Shown here piece by piece: positions 8,179 through 15,148 of a stretch of DNA of 24,962 nt. Where the stretch lies: the NCBI GenBank assembly GCA_050180235.1, contig JBFXEJ010000099.1, positions 1-24,962 on the forward strand, read 5' to 3'. The notes beneath the pieces were generated by a model. That model had not been told where the DNA came from, searched no databases, and worked only from the letters and a program-made list of their open reading frames with translations. The position numbers and the translations under genes are program-made. The stretch comes from JAABRU01 sp050180235 (GTDB taxonomy: Bacteria > Desulfobacterota > Desulfobacteria > Desulfobacterales > Desulfococcaceae). Each line of letters starts with the position of its first letter. Position 1 is the stretch's first letter.

Positions 8179-8297
8179 GTTTCAACTCCATGCTTTCATG
8201 TAAAAAGAAATTTTCTTTAAAATCCCCTCCTGAATGGTTTGTCAAAAAAATTCTTTCATAAGTAATGTTCCATAAATTTTCGGGCATAAAATTTTCG

Positions 8298-8332
8298 GAA
8301 AAACCGGATTTTTTGGAAAAATCCGGTTTTTT
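8298..8332. repeat. CCGG hairpin, copy 1 (family H)
   Basis: AAAAACCGGATTTTT pairs with AAAAATCCGGTTTTT around a short centre. The following bases to about 8362 (GATACACGAAA...TTGCNTNCTTAT) are repeated after copy 2, so the repeat unit is larger than the hairpin. The U-run after the stem on both strands makes it a possible bidirectional terminator. Confidence 0.75.
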
Positions 8333-8465
8333 GATACACGAAAATTTTTGTTTGCCTACTTATTTAACCGCAAAGTTCGCAATGTTCACGCAGAGAACGC
8401 AAAGGCTTGTTCTCTCTGCGTCCTCTGCGGTTAGAAAAGTGAAAAAATTTATTTGACAGTTTCAG

Positions 8466-8501
8466 AAAAACCGGATTTTTTGGAAAAATCCGGTTTTTTG
8501 A
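8466..8501. repeat. CCGG hairpin, copy 2 (family H)
   Basis: Same hairpin as copy 1 with the same flanking GATACACGAAA. It lies about 25 bp beyond the DUF1573 stop and could terminate that transcript. Confidence 0.75.
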
Positions 8502-8526
8502 TACACGAAACATTTCGTTTGCGTGC

Positions 8527-9276
8527 TTATGGATGCGGAACCTTCAGATTTCCGTAAACAGAAATCTCAATTTCATGCAGCCGGGGATTGTCGGTTTTCA
8601 GACGGATTCTGTCGGAAAATATGCCTGCGGCTTCGGGTCTGCTTTCCACCGTGAGCAGATAACCGGATGCCTGTTTATCCAGCCGGTAAAGGATATTGTT
8701 TCCTTTTTCCGCAGAAATACCCGTGATGGTGAAGGGATATTCGGCAGCGGGCTGAATCCGGGTTTCGGCACTTACGGTTTTGCCTTTCACGCCGATCAGT
8801 CTCACTTTGCGTTCACTGATGGAAACAAAACGCTCCACCCGGTAAATCACAATGTTCAGGCCAAACTGTTTCTGATTCGGATCATTGGTGTAAACCGACA
8901 CGCCTTTGGAAATGCTGTTACCGCCATATCCCTGTGTATTGACCGACAAAGAAATCTTTCCCTCGCCTCCGGGAGGGACCTGTTTCGTATAAAACGAAAC
9001 ACGGGGGCCCCCTCAGCCGCTTTCCACTTTTTCAATCTGGAGCAGGGCATCCCCGATATTCCGTATCATAAAATCATGGGAAACCGTGTCACCCTCAATC
9101 ACTGATTTTACAGCATATTGGGGATTTGCAACCATAGCCGCAGGCCCGGTCAGACGCACTGCGGTTTCTTTCCTCACCGCAGGCGGAGCTGCGGGATCAC
9201 AGTCCGCTCCTCCGGACATTGCCGGGAAAAGCAGCAGTAAAGCAAACAAAACAGATTTTCTGCAAAACATGATCAT
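8527..9276 (-). CDS. DUF1573 domain protein, exported, probable selenoprotein (in-frame UGA at 9013-9015)
   Basis: Two separate open frames are the same frame broken only by UGA at codon 88. The N-terminal part has a signal peptide (MFCRKSVLFALLLLFPAMSGGA) and the DUF1573 start ...VIEGDTVSHDFMIRNIGDALLQIEKVESG. The UGA is next, and then GGPRVSFYTKQVPPGGEGKI, SLSVNTQGYGGNSISKGVSV and YTNDPNQKQFGL, which is the remainder of a DUF1573 (ASPM/SPD-2-like Ig) domain, followed by a second beta-rich domain; total 249 residues. In the family the UGA position is the first Cys of a Cys-Gly-Cys/Gly motif after the KV-xx segment, so Sec for Cys is the natural reading. The start at ATG 9276 overlaps the thioredoxin stop as ATGA. 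Neighbours are exported thioredoxins, so a periplasmic redox or metalloid-binding role is likely. A nonsense mutation is the alternative. Confidence 0.78.
8981..9001 (-). promoter_or_regulatory. Putative SECIS hairpin for the DUF1573 gene
   Basis: In the mRNA, 11 nt after the UGA, UGUUUCGU pairs perfectly with ACGAAACA around the loop UUUAU; the loop starts 19 nt from the UGA. The spacer itself is GGGGGCCCCC, self-complementary. Distance and stability suit a bacterial SECIS, but the closed loop has no G, so the match to the usual rule is incomplete. Confidence 0.5.
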
Positions 9277-9689
9277 TCCACTCCCAGTTGTCTGAGTTTT
9301 TCCACAATGCTGTTTTTGTCCATAAATCCGGTATGACGGAAAACCTCTTTTCCCTCTTTGGTGAAAAATATCTGTGTGGGAATACCCCTGATGCCGAATG
9401 TTCTGGCCGGTTCCTGATTTTCCCACACATCAATGAAAACAATGGCGGCCTTTCCCGCATATTCCTTTTCCAGTTCGGCCAGAATCGGGGCCATCATTTT
9501 GCAGGGAATGCACTTTTTTGCACCCAGATCAACCATAGTCACCATTCCTTTGACCGGAACTGACGGAACACTTCCGGAATGGGAAGACGGGGTTTCGGCA
9601 GTCTGCGGAGAAAAGGGATTTTTCCAGATTCCTGCAACTGCCAGAGCCGCTGCAATGCACAGAACAGTTATCCAAACATTTTTCTTCAT
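9273..9689 (-). CDS. Exported thioredoxin-family protein (CIPC)
   Basis: A 138-residue thiol-disulfide protein. An N-terminal membrane anchor or signal (VWITVLCIAAALAVAGIW) places the thioredoxin fold in the periplasm. The active site is GAKKCIPCKMMAPILAELEKEY near residues 60-80, and the cis-proline loop is GIRGIPTQIFF near residue 108. It ends GFMDKNSIVEKLRQLGVE. The start overlaps the previous stop as TAATG, and its own stop overlaps the DUF1573 start as ATGA, so three genes are translationally coupled. The electron donor is probably CcdA (6397-7104). Its C-terminal half closely resembles that of the upstream fusion protein, so the two probably arose by duplication. Confidence 0.9.
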   Translation of the reverse strand: MKKNVWITVLCIAAALAVAGIWKNPFSPQTAETPSSHSGSVPSVPVKGMVTMVDLGAKKCIPCKMMAPILAELEKEYAGKAAIVFIDVWENQEPARTFGIRGIPTQIFFTKEGKEVFRHTGFMDKNSIVEKLRQLGVE

Positions 9690-10615
9690 TATTTCACTCC
9701 CAGTTTTTCAATCTGTTTCACCACTTCGGTTTCTGCATAAAAACCCGTATGGCGGAACACCTCTTTGCCGTCTTTGTCATAAAAAACCTGCACCGGAATG
9801 GAACGGATGCCGAACCGGGCAGCCAGAACCGGATTTTCCCGCACATGCGCAAACACCACATTCAGGCGATCCCCGTATTTTTTCCGCATATTGTCCAGAA
9901 TCGGCTGCATCATGTCACAGGGAATGCAGCCGGTTGCGCCGAATTCGGCCATTGTGGGTCTGCCTGAAGCACGGGCTTTGTCCACAGGATTGTCTTTGAG
10001 GAGCCTGTCCTGGGATTCGGCCCATGACCGGTTCACCTGAATATGTGCATTTTCTCCCAGAGATGCCAGATAACTGTCAACCGCATCCTGCTTTTTCTGG
10101 CTGATCATAAAGGTCTTAATGCTCTCTCTGACCTGCTCAAAAGGCATACCGCTGACCATTTCCTTATTGGCATCATAAAATGCTTTGGCTTCCTCCTCAC
10201 TCACATATGCTTCCCCTGCTTTCTGCATCAGAAAGGACTGAATTATCTGCATATCTGTCTGACCTTCTGCGGATATGTCCCCGGATTTGGCCTGGTGCAG
10301 CAGAATCTTTTTTCCAGTCTCCTGCTCCAGAAGGAAAAACAGATTCTGCTGCCACTGCTTACGCTCATCCGCATCCATCTGCGACAGGGTTTTGTCCAGA
10401 TCAGGTTTGCGGATTTCAAGCCCATCTGCCTTCAGCAAAATTTCCGCATCCATTTCTGCAAGTTTTGCGGATTTGAGAACATCCATAGCCAAGCCGGGAA
10501 ATTTCTCCCCAACCGTATTTTCTTCAACTTTATCTGCGGCCTCTGCTTTGGATAAAGGCATGGCGCTCAGCACCAGCAGAACAAAGGCTGCCGGGAATAT
10601 GACAATTTTTTTCAT
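9689..10615 (-). CDS. SurA-like helical domain fused to a C-terminal thioredoxin (CIPC)
   Basis: A 308-residue exported protein: signal peptide (IVIFPAAFVLLVLSAMPLSKAEA), then a helical region about residues 45-190 of the SurA/PpiC N-terminal type (MDADERKQWQQNLFFLLEQE, VSEEEAKAFYDANKEMVSG, PFEQVRESIKTFMISQKKQ), then a thioredoxin domain with FGATGCIPCDMMQPILDNM near residue 232 and the cis-Pro loop RSIPVQVFYDKDG. No rotamase (parvulin) domain is visible between them. The fusion suggests a holdase or client-binding arm delivering substrates to the thiol site, but this is inference. AAGGAG sits 5 nt before ATG 10615. Coupled to the downstream thioredoxin by a 1-nt overlap. Confidence 0.85.
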   Translation of the reverse strand: MKKIVIFPAAFVLLVLSAMPLSKAEAADKVEENTVGEKFPGLAMDVLKSAKLAEMDAEILLKADGLEIRKPDLDKTLSQMDADERKQWQQNLFFLLEQETGKKILLHQAKSGDISAEGQTDMQIIQSFLMQKAGEAYVSEEEAKAFYDANKEMVSGMPFEQVRESIKTFMISQKKQDAVDSYLASLGENAHIQVNRSWAESQDRLLKDNPVDKARASGRPTMAEFGATGCIPCDMMQPILDNMRKKYGDRLNVVFAHVRENPVLAARFGIRSIPVQVFYDKDGKEVFRHTGFYAETEVVKQIEKLGVK

Positions 10616-10638
10616 TGAATCTCCTTTTTGGGCAGGTC

Positions 10639-10790
10639 TCAGTTGACGCCCATTTTTTTCAGTTGACTGACAATGGCCTCTTCGTTCAGAAAATCGTATT
10701 GTTTTAAGGCAATGAAACAGTCCGGAGGAGTGCAGAAATTAAGCAGAGCGGTTTTCTGCACACACAGAACAGCGGAAAAACTGACAATAT
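10639..10790 (-). pseudogene. Remnant of a third thioredoxin-like protein (C-terminal end)
   Basis: An open stretch with no start codon gives LNFCTPPDCFIALKQYDFLN followed by EEAIVSQLKKMGVN and a stop at 10639. The ending matches the two following proteins (SIVEKLRQLGVE, EVVKQIEKLGVK) in pattern. Upstream it runs into a stop and then into an IS1-end-like sequence (10823-10844), so the active-site half is missing. I read it as the tail of a disrupted tandem copy. It could also be a short real peptide. Confidence 0.45.
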
Positions 10791-10822
10791 TGCATCAAAT
10801 CAATGGAGACTTGGTATCATAA

Positions 10823-10844
10823 TCAGCGGATTTGACCCATTGCC
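10823..10844. repeat. Solitary IS1-type end (family A)
   Basis: TCAGCGGATTTGACCCATTGCC resembles the IS1 end at 105-126 (four or so differences). No good partner is visible; a weak match lies near 10791-10806. It probably marks an old, decayed insertion that cut the thioredoxin remnant. Confidence 0.5.
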
Positions 10845-10855
10845 ACTGTGATTTA

Positions 10856-10993
10856 AGGTGATTTCCATTAATGATTATACCGTTTTTCGTAGGATGGGCA
10901 CGGCTTTCTGTGCCCGCCGTCCTGCTGAAACGGTGGGCACAGAAAGCCGTGCCCACCCTGCAATGATGGTACATTTTTTCATGAAAATCGCCT
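10856..10993. repeat. MITE-like element B2
   Basis: Bounded by AGGTGATTTCCATTAATG on the left and CATGAAAATCGCCT on the right, this 138-bp element is the inverted counterpart of B1 (4717-4818), with a longer centre built from two GTGGGCACRGAAAGCCGTGCC-like arms. Its right end contains the TAG stop codon (10992-10994) of the TauE/SafE gene. Confidence 0.75.
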
Positions 10994-11756
10994 AAAACTT
11001 CACCGCAAGATCCCATATCATCTTTGCCGCAATGATCAGCAGCACAATGCCGATAGTCAGTTTGACCTGTCTGCGGTTCAGTTTGTCAGTCATAAGCCAT
11101 GCCCCTGCAACCGCTCCCAAAGCTGAACCTGCTGCGGTAAATCCCAAAAGAGGAAAACTGATATTTCCCAGTGAAGCATGTCCCAAAAAACCGGAAAATG
11201 ATGAAAAAATGACAATAAAAGATGTGGTGGCAGAGGCTTTTTTGGAATCAAATCCCAGCCAGACCAGAACCGGCACAATGAAATTTCCTCCGCCAACGCC
11301 CAGTAGACCGCCCATGAATCCGGCAAATCCTCCGACTGCAACGCCGTAAGTCATTTGCCGGGTTTTTGAGCTTTCTTCATTTTTCTGTCCGGGTTCATAA
11401 AACAGCATCATTCCCGCAGCAAACAGCAGAAATCCTGTAAAAAGCCACAGCAGCACCTCTCTGTTCAGTCCTTTGCTGACATAAGCCCCCAAAGGGGAAA
11501 GAGCGGTTGCGACTATCAGAATCGGAACAGCAACTCTCCACAAAATAAGCTTTTTCTGAACAAATCTGTATGAGGCAAATATCATGGCAATTGAATTGAT
11601 GAGCAGAGCGGTTGCCATTGCCACATGAAGATCAATGCCCAGTGCAATAAAAACCGGAATCAGGATAAATGCAGCACCGACTCCGGCAATGGTCAGCAGT
11701 GTTGTAAAAATAAATGTGATAACACCGGCAGCAGCAGGAATTACCATAAATGCCAT
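10992..11756 (-). CDS. TauE/SafE family permease (putative anion exporter)
   Basis: A polytopic membrane protein of 254 residues with about eight hydrophobic segments. The family repeats are visible as AGVGAAFILIPVFIALGIDLHVAMATALLINS near residue 30 and GLLGVGGGNFIVPVLVWLGFDSKKASATTSFIVIFSSFSGF near residue 150. The family moves sulfite, sulfonates or other small anions. In this operon an anionic product or thiol/sulfur intermediate is possible, but the substrate is unproven. ATG 11756 has no spaced ribosome site; ATG 11747 has AAGG at 9 nt and may be the real start, removing three residues. The stop codon lies inside the end of element B2, so the native C-terminus may have been altered by insertion. 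Confidence 0.88.
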   Translation of the reverse strand: MAFMVIPAAAGVITFIFTTLLTIAGVGAAFILIPVFIALGIDLHVAMATALLINSIAMIFASYRFVQKKLILWRVAVPILIVATALSPLGAYVSKGLNREVLLWLFTGFLLFAAGMMLFYEPGQKNEESSKTRQMTYGVAVGGFAGFMGGLLGVGGGNFIVPVLVWLGFDSKKASATTSFIVIFSSFSGFLGHASLGNISFPLLGFTAAGSALGAVAGAWLMTDKLNRRQVKLTIGIVLLIIAAKMIWDLAVKF

Positions 11757-11785
11757 CCTTCATTTTTCTTCTGTTGACAAGATGG

Positions 11786-11816
11786 GAAACTGAGTTTTTT
11801 GAAAAAACCCAGTTTC
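11786..11816. terminator. Hairpin between the FmdE-like and TauE genes
   Basis: GAAACTGAGTTTTTT pairs with AAAAAACCCAGTTTC (one wobble) around a single base. For minus-strand transcripts this could end the FmdE-like mRNA or protect it from degradation. The T/A tracts form part of the stem, so a classical terminator reading is only moderate. Confidence 0.45.
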
Positions 11817-11824
11817 TTTAACTT

Positions 11825-11927
11825 AGGTGATTTCTGAAAATAAATATCCCGGTTCAGTTCACAGGCACAGGTCAAAAGCCGGAATCTTTTGATACTTTGG
11901 CGGTATATTCTTTTCCGGAAATCACCT
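11825..11927. repeat. MITE-like element B3
   Basis: A 103-bp element with 10-bp perfect inverted ends AGGTGATTTC (11825-11834) and GAAATCACCT (11918-11927). The centre differs from B1 and B2. The right end supplies part of the TAA stop (11927-11929) of the FmdE-like gene. Confidence 0.65.
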
Positions 11928-12532
11928 TACTGATTATAACCGGAACACGGAATGCACATATGCTTGTCTCCGACCACACGCAAATACATTTTGGATACCA
12001 TTTCTCCGCAGGCGGCACAGGGCATAAGCCCCATGACTTCGCCGAAATCTTCATAAGGATATGCTTCAACTCTGCCGATTGTCAAGACTTCGGATTCAGG
12101 AGCCTCCCAAAGCATGTTGACCATTTCCCATGCTTCTTCCTGCGGAATCTGCGTCGGAGAAATTCCCGCAGCACGCTTTTTCATAAAAGAGGATTCCGCA
12201 ACCATTTTGTGTCTTCCGGGTTTGTAGGAGACCCGGACAGCACGCTCTTTTTTCTTGTCAATCAAAGTGATTGCCAGCTTTCCCCATCCGGCTTTTTCAA
12301 TGTTGTTTTTGCCGAATGTACAGCCTGTGCTGTATTGAACCCCGTCTGCAAAACACTGTGCGCCGTGATTATCACCGATTTCTGCAATACAGTGAAGTTC
12401 ATCTGATGAGCCGGTGCGCTGAACACCCAGTTCACGAAGCGCAACCAATCCTGCACGTGCGCCGATAGCACTTGCCCAGCAGATATATCCATGAAATCTA
12501 AACGTTTCTTCCAAGATTTGTTTTGATTCCAT
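11927..12532 (-). CDS. FmdE-like protein with C-terminal zinc finger
   Basis: A 201-residue protein related to formylmethanofuran dehydrogenase subunit E (FmdE family). The N-terminus has the FHGYICWASAIGARAGLVALRELG helix-Cys motif, then ELHCIAEIGDNHGAQCFADGVQYSTGCTFGKNN, which carries the conserved metal-binding cysteines. The C-terminus is a treble-clef finger, CAACGEMVSKMYL...KHMCIPC. FmdE-like proteins without the rest of Fmd/Fwd occur widely in anaerobes, often with molybdenum or metal genes, and have no settled role. The start at 12532 is fixed by AAGGAG 6 nt upstream; the frame is open to 12697 but the extra residues look non-coding. Its stop is shared with element B3. Confidence 0.85.
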   Translation of the reverse strand: MESKQILEETFRFHGYICWASAIGARAGLVALRELGVQRTGSSDELHCIAEIGDNHGAQCFADGVQYSTGCTFGKNNIEKAGWGKLAITLIDKKKERAVRVSYKPGRHKMVAESSFMKKRAAGISPTQIPQEEAWEMVNMLWEAPESEVLTIGRVEAYPYEDFGEVMGLMPCAACGEMVSKMYLRVVGDKHMCIPCSGYNQ

Positions 12533-12706
12533 TATAATCTCCTTATTCGTTTTTAAGCGCAGGGTAACGCAGAGTTTTCCGTATCTGCATATTCCTGCGG
12601 AAAGTTGATATGCACTTCCTTTTAATCTGAAAAAATACCTGAAATTTTTTATGAACAGAAAACTGCGCCGCGCAGGACAGCGTTGTGCCTGATTCATAAG
12701 AAAAAA

Positions 12707-13153
12707 CTATAACCTGCTGTTGCATGTGCATCCGGTGAACGGGGGCGGCGGCGCAAAGGGTTTTTGTGCTTTTGTCTCCTGTTTTGCGGATTTCAGGGCA
12801 GCCTTTACCCGGTCAATCTCTTCCCGTTTGAGACTGAAATCCCTGTTCTTCGTAATTCCCATTTCATCGGTAATGACCATATATTTCTTCATGGGAATCT
12901 CGGCATGGCTCAGAATGGCTTTCGCACATCCGACCCCGCATCCGTCAATCACCACCAGATTTTCCGCATCTTTGGCAGAACACACAAAACCGGAAAGATG
13001 CCCGCCAATACCGGCCAGACAGAATATTTTGCCAAATCCCTCCTGTGTCAGTTCCACTGCAACCTGATTGGACAACTGCCCCACATTTGATCCGCCGGAA
13101 CAGGCCAGAATCATGGTCTGGGGCGCGCTGCATGAACAGCAGTCGTTTGCCAT
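12707..13153 (-). CDS. DGC-domain putative zinc-binding protein
   Basis: A 148-residue cytosolic protein of the DGC family (putative zinc-binding). It shows the N-terminal CCSCSAP, the ILACSGGSNVGQLSNQVAVEL motif near residues 17-36, IFCLAGIGGHLSGFV, and VIDGCGVGCAKAIL near residue 90, which contains the Asp-Gly-Cys that names the domain. The C-terminus ends in a proline run and GCTCNSRL, an additional Cys pair. AGGAGG precedes ATG 13153. It follows the small thioredoxin by 12 bp. DGC proteins often lie beside ArsR regulators, DUF318 permeases and small thioredoxins, as here; a metal or metalloid chaperone role is a reasonable inference. Confidence 0.88.
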   Translation of the reverse strand: MANDCCSCSAPQTMILACSGGSNVGQLSNQVAVELTQEGFGKIFCLAGIGGHLSGFVCSAKDAENLVVIDGCGVGCAKAILSHAEIPMKKYMVITDEMGITKNRDFSLKREEIDRVKAALKSAKQETKAQKPFAPPPPFTGCTCNSRL

Positions 13154-13165
13154 GTCATATCCTCC

Positions 13166-13399
13166 TTATTTTCCCAGCCATTTTTTGACATCGTCTTTGC
13201 TGGGGATTTTTCCCACGCATTTCACCTCACCGTCAATGACCACCGCAGGTGTGCCGAAAACACCGAATTTGGCAATCTGCATCACGTCTTTGATCTTTTC
13301 CACATTGGCAGTCACACCGGTTTCCGCGACAGCCTCATTTACGATACCGGCTGTTTTTTCACATTTGGGACACCCCGGCCCCAGAATTTTGATTTCCAT
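13166..13399 (-). CDS. Small thioredoxin-like protein (MTH895/TM0996 type, CPKC)
   Basis: A 77-residue glutaredoxin-sized thioredoxin. The sequence starts MEIKILGPGCPKCEKTAGIV, with the CPKC active site at residues 10-13, has a cis-proline loop in FGVFGTPAVVIDGEV, and ends PSKDDVKKWLGK. These cytosolic mini-thioredoxins are typically encoded with DUF318/ArsP permeases and ArsR regulators and are thought to reduce or hand over the metalloid. AAGGAG lies 7 nt before the ATG. It lies between the decayed yhcG and the DGC gene. Confidence 0.93.
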   Translation of the reverse strand: MEIKILGPGCPKCEKTAGIVNEAVAETGVTANVEKIKDVMQIAKFGVFGTPAVVIDGEVKCVGKIPSKDDVKKWLGK

Positions 13400-13644
13400 G
13401 ATATTTCTCCTTATCCGTTCAAGTTTGCGGTTCCATCTGCTGTTCCAAAAAATGCCGTTGACTTTCCAAAACCTGTTTCAGTTCCTGCTGTGTGGGCAGG
13501 TATAACTGATATTTTGAGGCAAAAAGCTGCTCACTGCCATTGAGCACGGAAAACTTTACCACTGTTTCATCACGCTCGGAGCATAGGATAATTGAGGGCA
13601 TTTTCATCTTCCACTCTCAAAATAAGGCAGTAAAGCGTCCATGA

Positions 13645-13673
13645 CAATTGTGAACGCAGTGCGTTCATTATTG
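13645..13673. repeat. Palindrome in yhcG remnant (29 bp)
   Basis: GAACGCA / TGCGTTC around a central G, extending outward with mismatches to CAAT / ATTG. It encodes the MNALRS segment before LSWTLY. Confidence 0.7.
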
Positions 13674-13769
13674 GGAAAGTCAGATGCGTTTGCCTAACCC
13701 GGCCTTGCAACTCCGGCCAGAGTATTTCTCCGCATTTGACTTTCAGCAAAAGGCGGTAATGCGTCCACT

Positions 13770-13798
13770 CAATTCGGGGCGCACCGCGTCCTGAATTG
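13770..13798. repeat. Palindrome in yhcG remnant (29 bp), second
   Basis: CAATTCGGGGCGC and GCGTCCTGAATTG flank a 3-bp centre with two wobble mismatches. It encodes NSGRGAPR before IEWTHY. The sequence differs from the other palindromes but the protein position is the same. Confidence 0.7.
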
Positions 13799-13891
13799 GG
13801 AAAATAAAACAGGCTGATATAATGCAAATTCCATATCGCTTTTCCATTGAACAAATTGGCATCAGTATAATCCGCTCTGCACATCCGATGA

Positions 13892-13921
13892 ATAACCTGT
13901 GGATTTATCCACAGGTTATTT
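13892..13921. terminator. Inverted repeat downstream of the permease gene
   Basis: Perfect 14-bp arms, AATAACCTGTGGAT and ATCCACAGGTTATT, around TT. The left arm sequence recurs in part just after (GGTTATTCATC at 13930-13940). It lies about 27 bp past the permease stop (minus strand) and could end or stabilise its mRNA; no clear U-run follows. Confidence 0.5.
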
Positions 13922-13947
13922 ACCGGCAGGTTATTCATCAGCAGTCT

Positions 13948-15120
13948 TTATGCAAAAAACGCTCCGTATATCATTCCCGCAATGGTGGAAAGCACAACAA
14001 TAATGCCGCAGAACACGGCTGTTTTTTTCACACCCATAACGCCCGCGATAACCAGCATATTGGGAAGAGAAAGAGCCGGGCCTGCCAGCAGAAGAGCCAG
14101 CGCGGGGCCTTTTCCCATGCCTGATCCCAAAAGTCCCTGCAAAATGGGGATTTCTGTCAGGGTGGCAAAATACATCAGCGCACCGGCCACAGCCGCGAAC
14201 AGGTTGGCTCCAAAGGAATTTCCGCCCACCAGAGACTGAATCCACTGTTCGGGAATCAGGGCAGGATGTCCGGGGCGTCCCAAAGTAAAGCCTGCAACGA
14301 GAACTCCCGCACCCAGCAGGGGAAAAATCTGTTTCATAAATCCCCAGGTGGCCTGCACCCAGTCGGATCGTTCCTCTTTTGTGAACCATGCTTTGAGCAT
14401 GAAAGCAAGAATAATCAGCAGCACAGCAGTCATATACCATTTGATGCTGAAGATAAAGGGCCATATACCGGTGGAATCCGGCGCAGGCCGTGCAAATGCC
14501 GCAAATACCAGAATCAGCACCATCGTCAGCATGTAGAATCCGTCCTGTGCAAGAGTCCGCTCTTTTGCGCCGTCTTCCGGCACATAAATCTGACCCGCAG
14601 TGCGCGCAGCATCATCTTTGCGGAAAATCAAAGCCATTAACAGCCCTGTGACAATGGCAAAAACAACCGCGCCGATTGCACGTGCCAGCCCCAACTGCCA
14701 TCCCAGAATCCGGGCGGTCATGGCAATGGCCAGCACATTGATGGCCGGGCCGGAATACAGAAAAGCAGTGGCCGGGCCAATGCCTGCGCCTCTTGTGTAA
14801 ATCCCTGCAAACAGAGGAAGAACGGTGCAGGAGCAGACAGCCAAAATGGTTCCGGAAACCGAGGCCACGCCATAAGACAGAATCTTGCTGGCCTGCGCGC
14901 CGAAATATTTCAGCACCGAAGCCTGAGATACAAACACAGAAATGGCTCCGGCAATAAAAAACGCGGGAATCAGGCAGGTCAGCACATGTTCACGAGCATA
15001 TTCCCGCAGCATCATAAAGGCTTCCAGTCCGGACTGCCGGATAATCTGATGATCCCAGGGAACATAATAACAAATCACATAAATGCCGATCAGAATCAGC
15101 AGTTTTGTACGTTCTTTCAT
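13948..15120 (-). CDS. DUF318/ArsP-family permease (putative metalloid or organoarsenical exporter)
   Basis: Polytopic inner-membrane permease of about 390 residues with about ten hydrophobic segments. The first half has the family signature AVCSCTVLPLFAGIYTRGAGIGPATAFLYSGPAINVLA with the paired cysteines CSC; the second half has the mirrored LTEIPILQGLLGSGMGKGPALALLLAGPALSLPNMLVI. This family includes ArsP, which exports trivalent methylated and aromatic arsenicals, and other putative metal permeases. Together with arsM, ArsR and the CPKC thioredoxin, export of a methylated metalloid is a reasonable inference. The start at ATG 15120 has GGAG at 9 nt; ATG 15135 has no ribosome site, and the GGAG lies within the codons that follow it. 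Confidence 0.88.
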   Translation of the reverse strand: MKERTKLLILIGIYVICYYVPWDHQIIRQSGLEAFMMLREYAREHVLTCLIPAFFIAGAISVFVSQASVLKYFGAQASKILSYGVASVSGTILAVCSCTVLPLFAGIYTRGAGIGPATAFLYSGPAINVLAIAMTARILGWQLGLARAIGAVVFAIVTGLLMALIFRKDDAARTAGQIYVPEDGAKERTLAQDGFYMLTMVLILVFAAFARPAPDSTGIWPFIFSIKWYMTAVLLIILAFMLKAWFTKEERSDWVQATWGFMKQIFPLLGAGVLVAGFTLGRPGHPALIPEQWIQSLVGGNSFGANLFAAVAGALMYFATLTEIPILQGLLGSGMGKGPALALLLAGPALSLPNMLVIAGVMGVKKTAVFCGIIVVLSTIAGMIYGAFFA

Positions 15121-15148
15121 CTTTATCTTCTCCATAACTGTTACTGTA

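Larger units (their letters stand above)
8179..8526. other. Gene-free stretch made of repeats
   Basis: No gene is supported in these 348 bases. They hold two copies of an approximately 70-bp unit (about 8293-8362 and 8463-8530) and, between them, a block with CGCAGAGAACGCAAAGG and its mirror CTCTGCGTCCTCTGCGG (8367-8433), a type of intergenic inverted repeat I have seen in several phyla. The stretch separates the DUF1573 gene from yhcG. Confidence 0.7.
13419..13850 (-). pseudogene. Decayed YhcG/DUF1016 nuclease gene
   Basis: Three fragments in changing frames resemble the YhcG family. The first, nearest the permease, is IWNLHYISLFYFPNSGRGAPRIEWTHYRLLLKVK; the second is THLTFPIMNALRSQLSWTLYCLILRVEDENAL. 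Both match the (S/E)WTHYRLLLRV region, which therefore appears twice. The third, shifted one frame, is MPSIILCSERDETVVKFSVL then ASKYQLYLPTQQELKQVLES, the end of the nuclease domain. The catalytic core is gone. Two 29-bp palindromes (13645-13673, 13770-13798) sit at the variable junction before the WTHY motif in the two N-terminal pieces. Confidence 0.75.

Noticed and set aside
8281..8530. Possible CRISPR array from spaced identical units
   Set aside because: Only two units per site, each is itself a hairpin with terminator-like form, and no cas gene is present.
10780..10800. A third selenocysteine UGA upstream of the thioredoxin remnant
   Set aside because: An in-frame UGA exists there, but the sequence before it shows no thioredoxin homology and belongs to repeats, so it is just an end of the fragment.
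11927..12697. Long N-terminal extension of the FmdE-like protein to 12697
   Set aside because: The extra 55 residues look like untranslated sequence and a strong AAGGAG fixes the start at 12532.
12533..12706. Possible riboswitch or small RNA in the DGC-FmdE spacer
   Set aside because: 174 bp with some dyad symmetry (GCAGG...CCTGC) but no recognisable riboswitch core; too weak to call.
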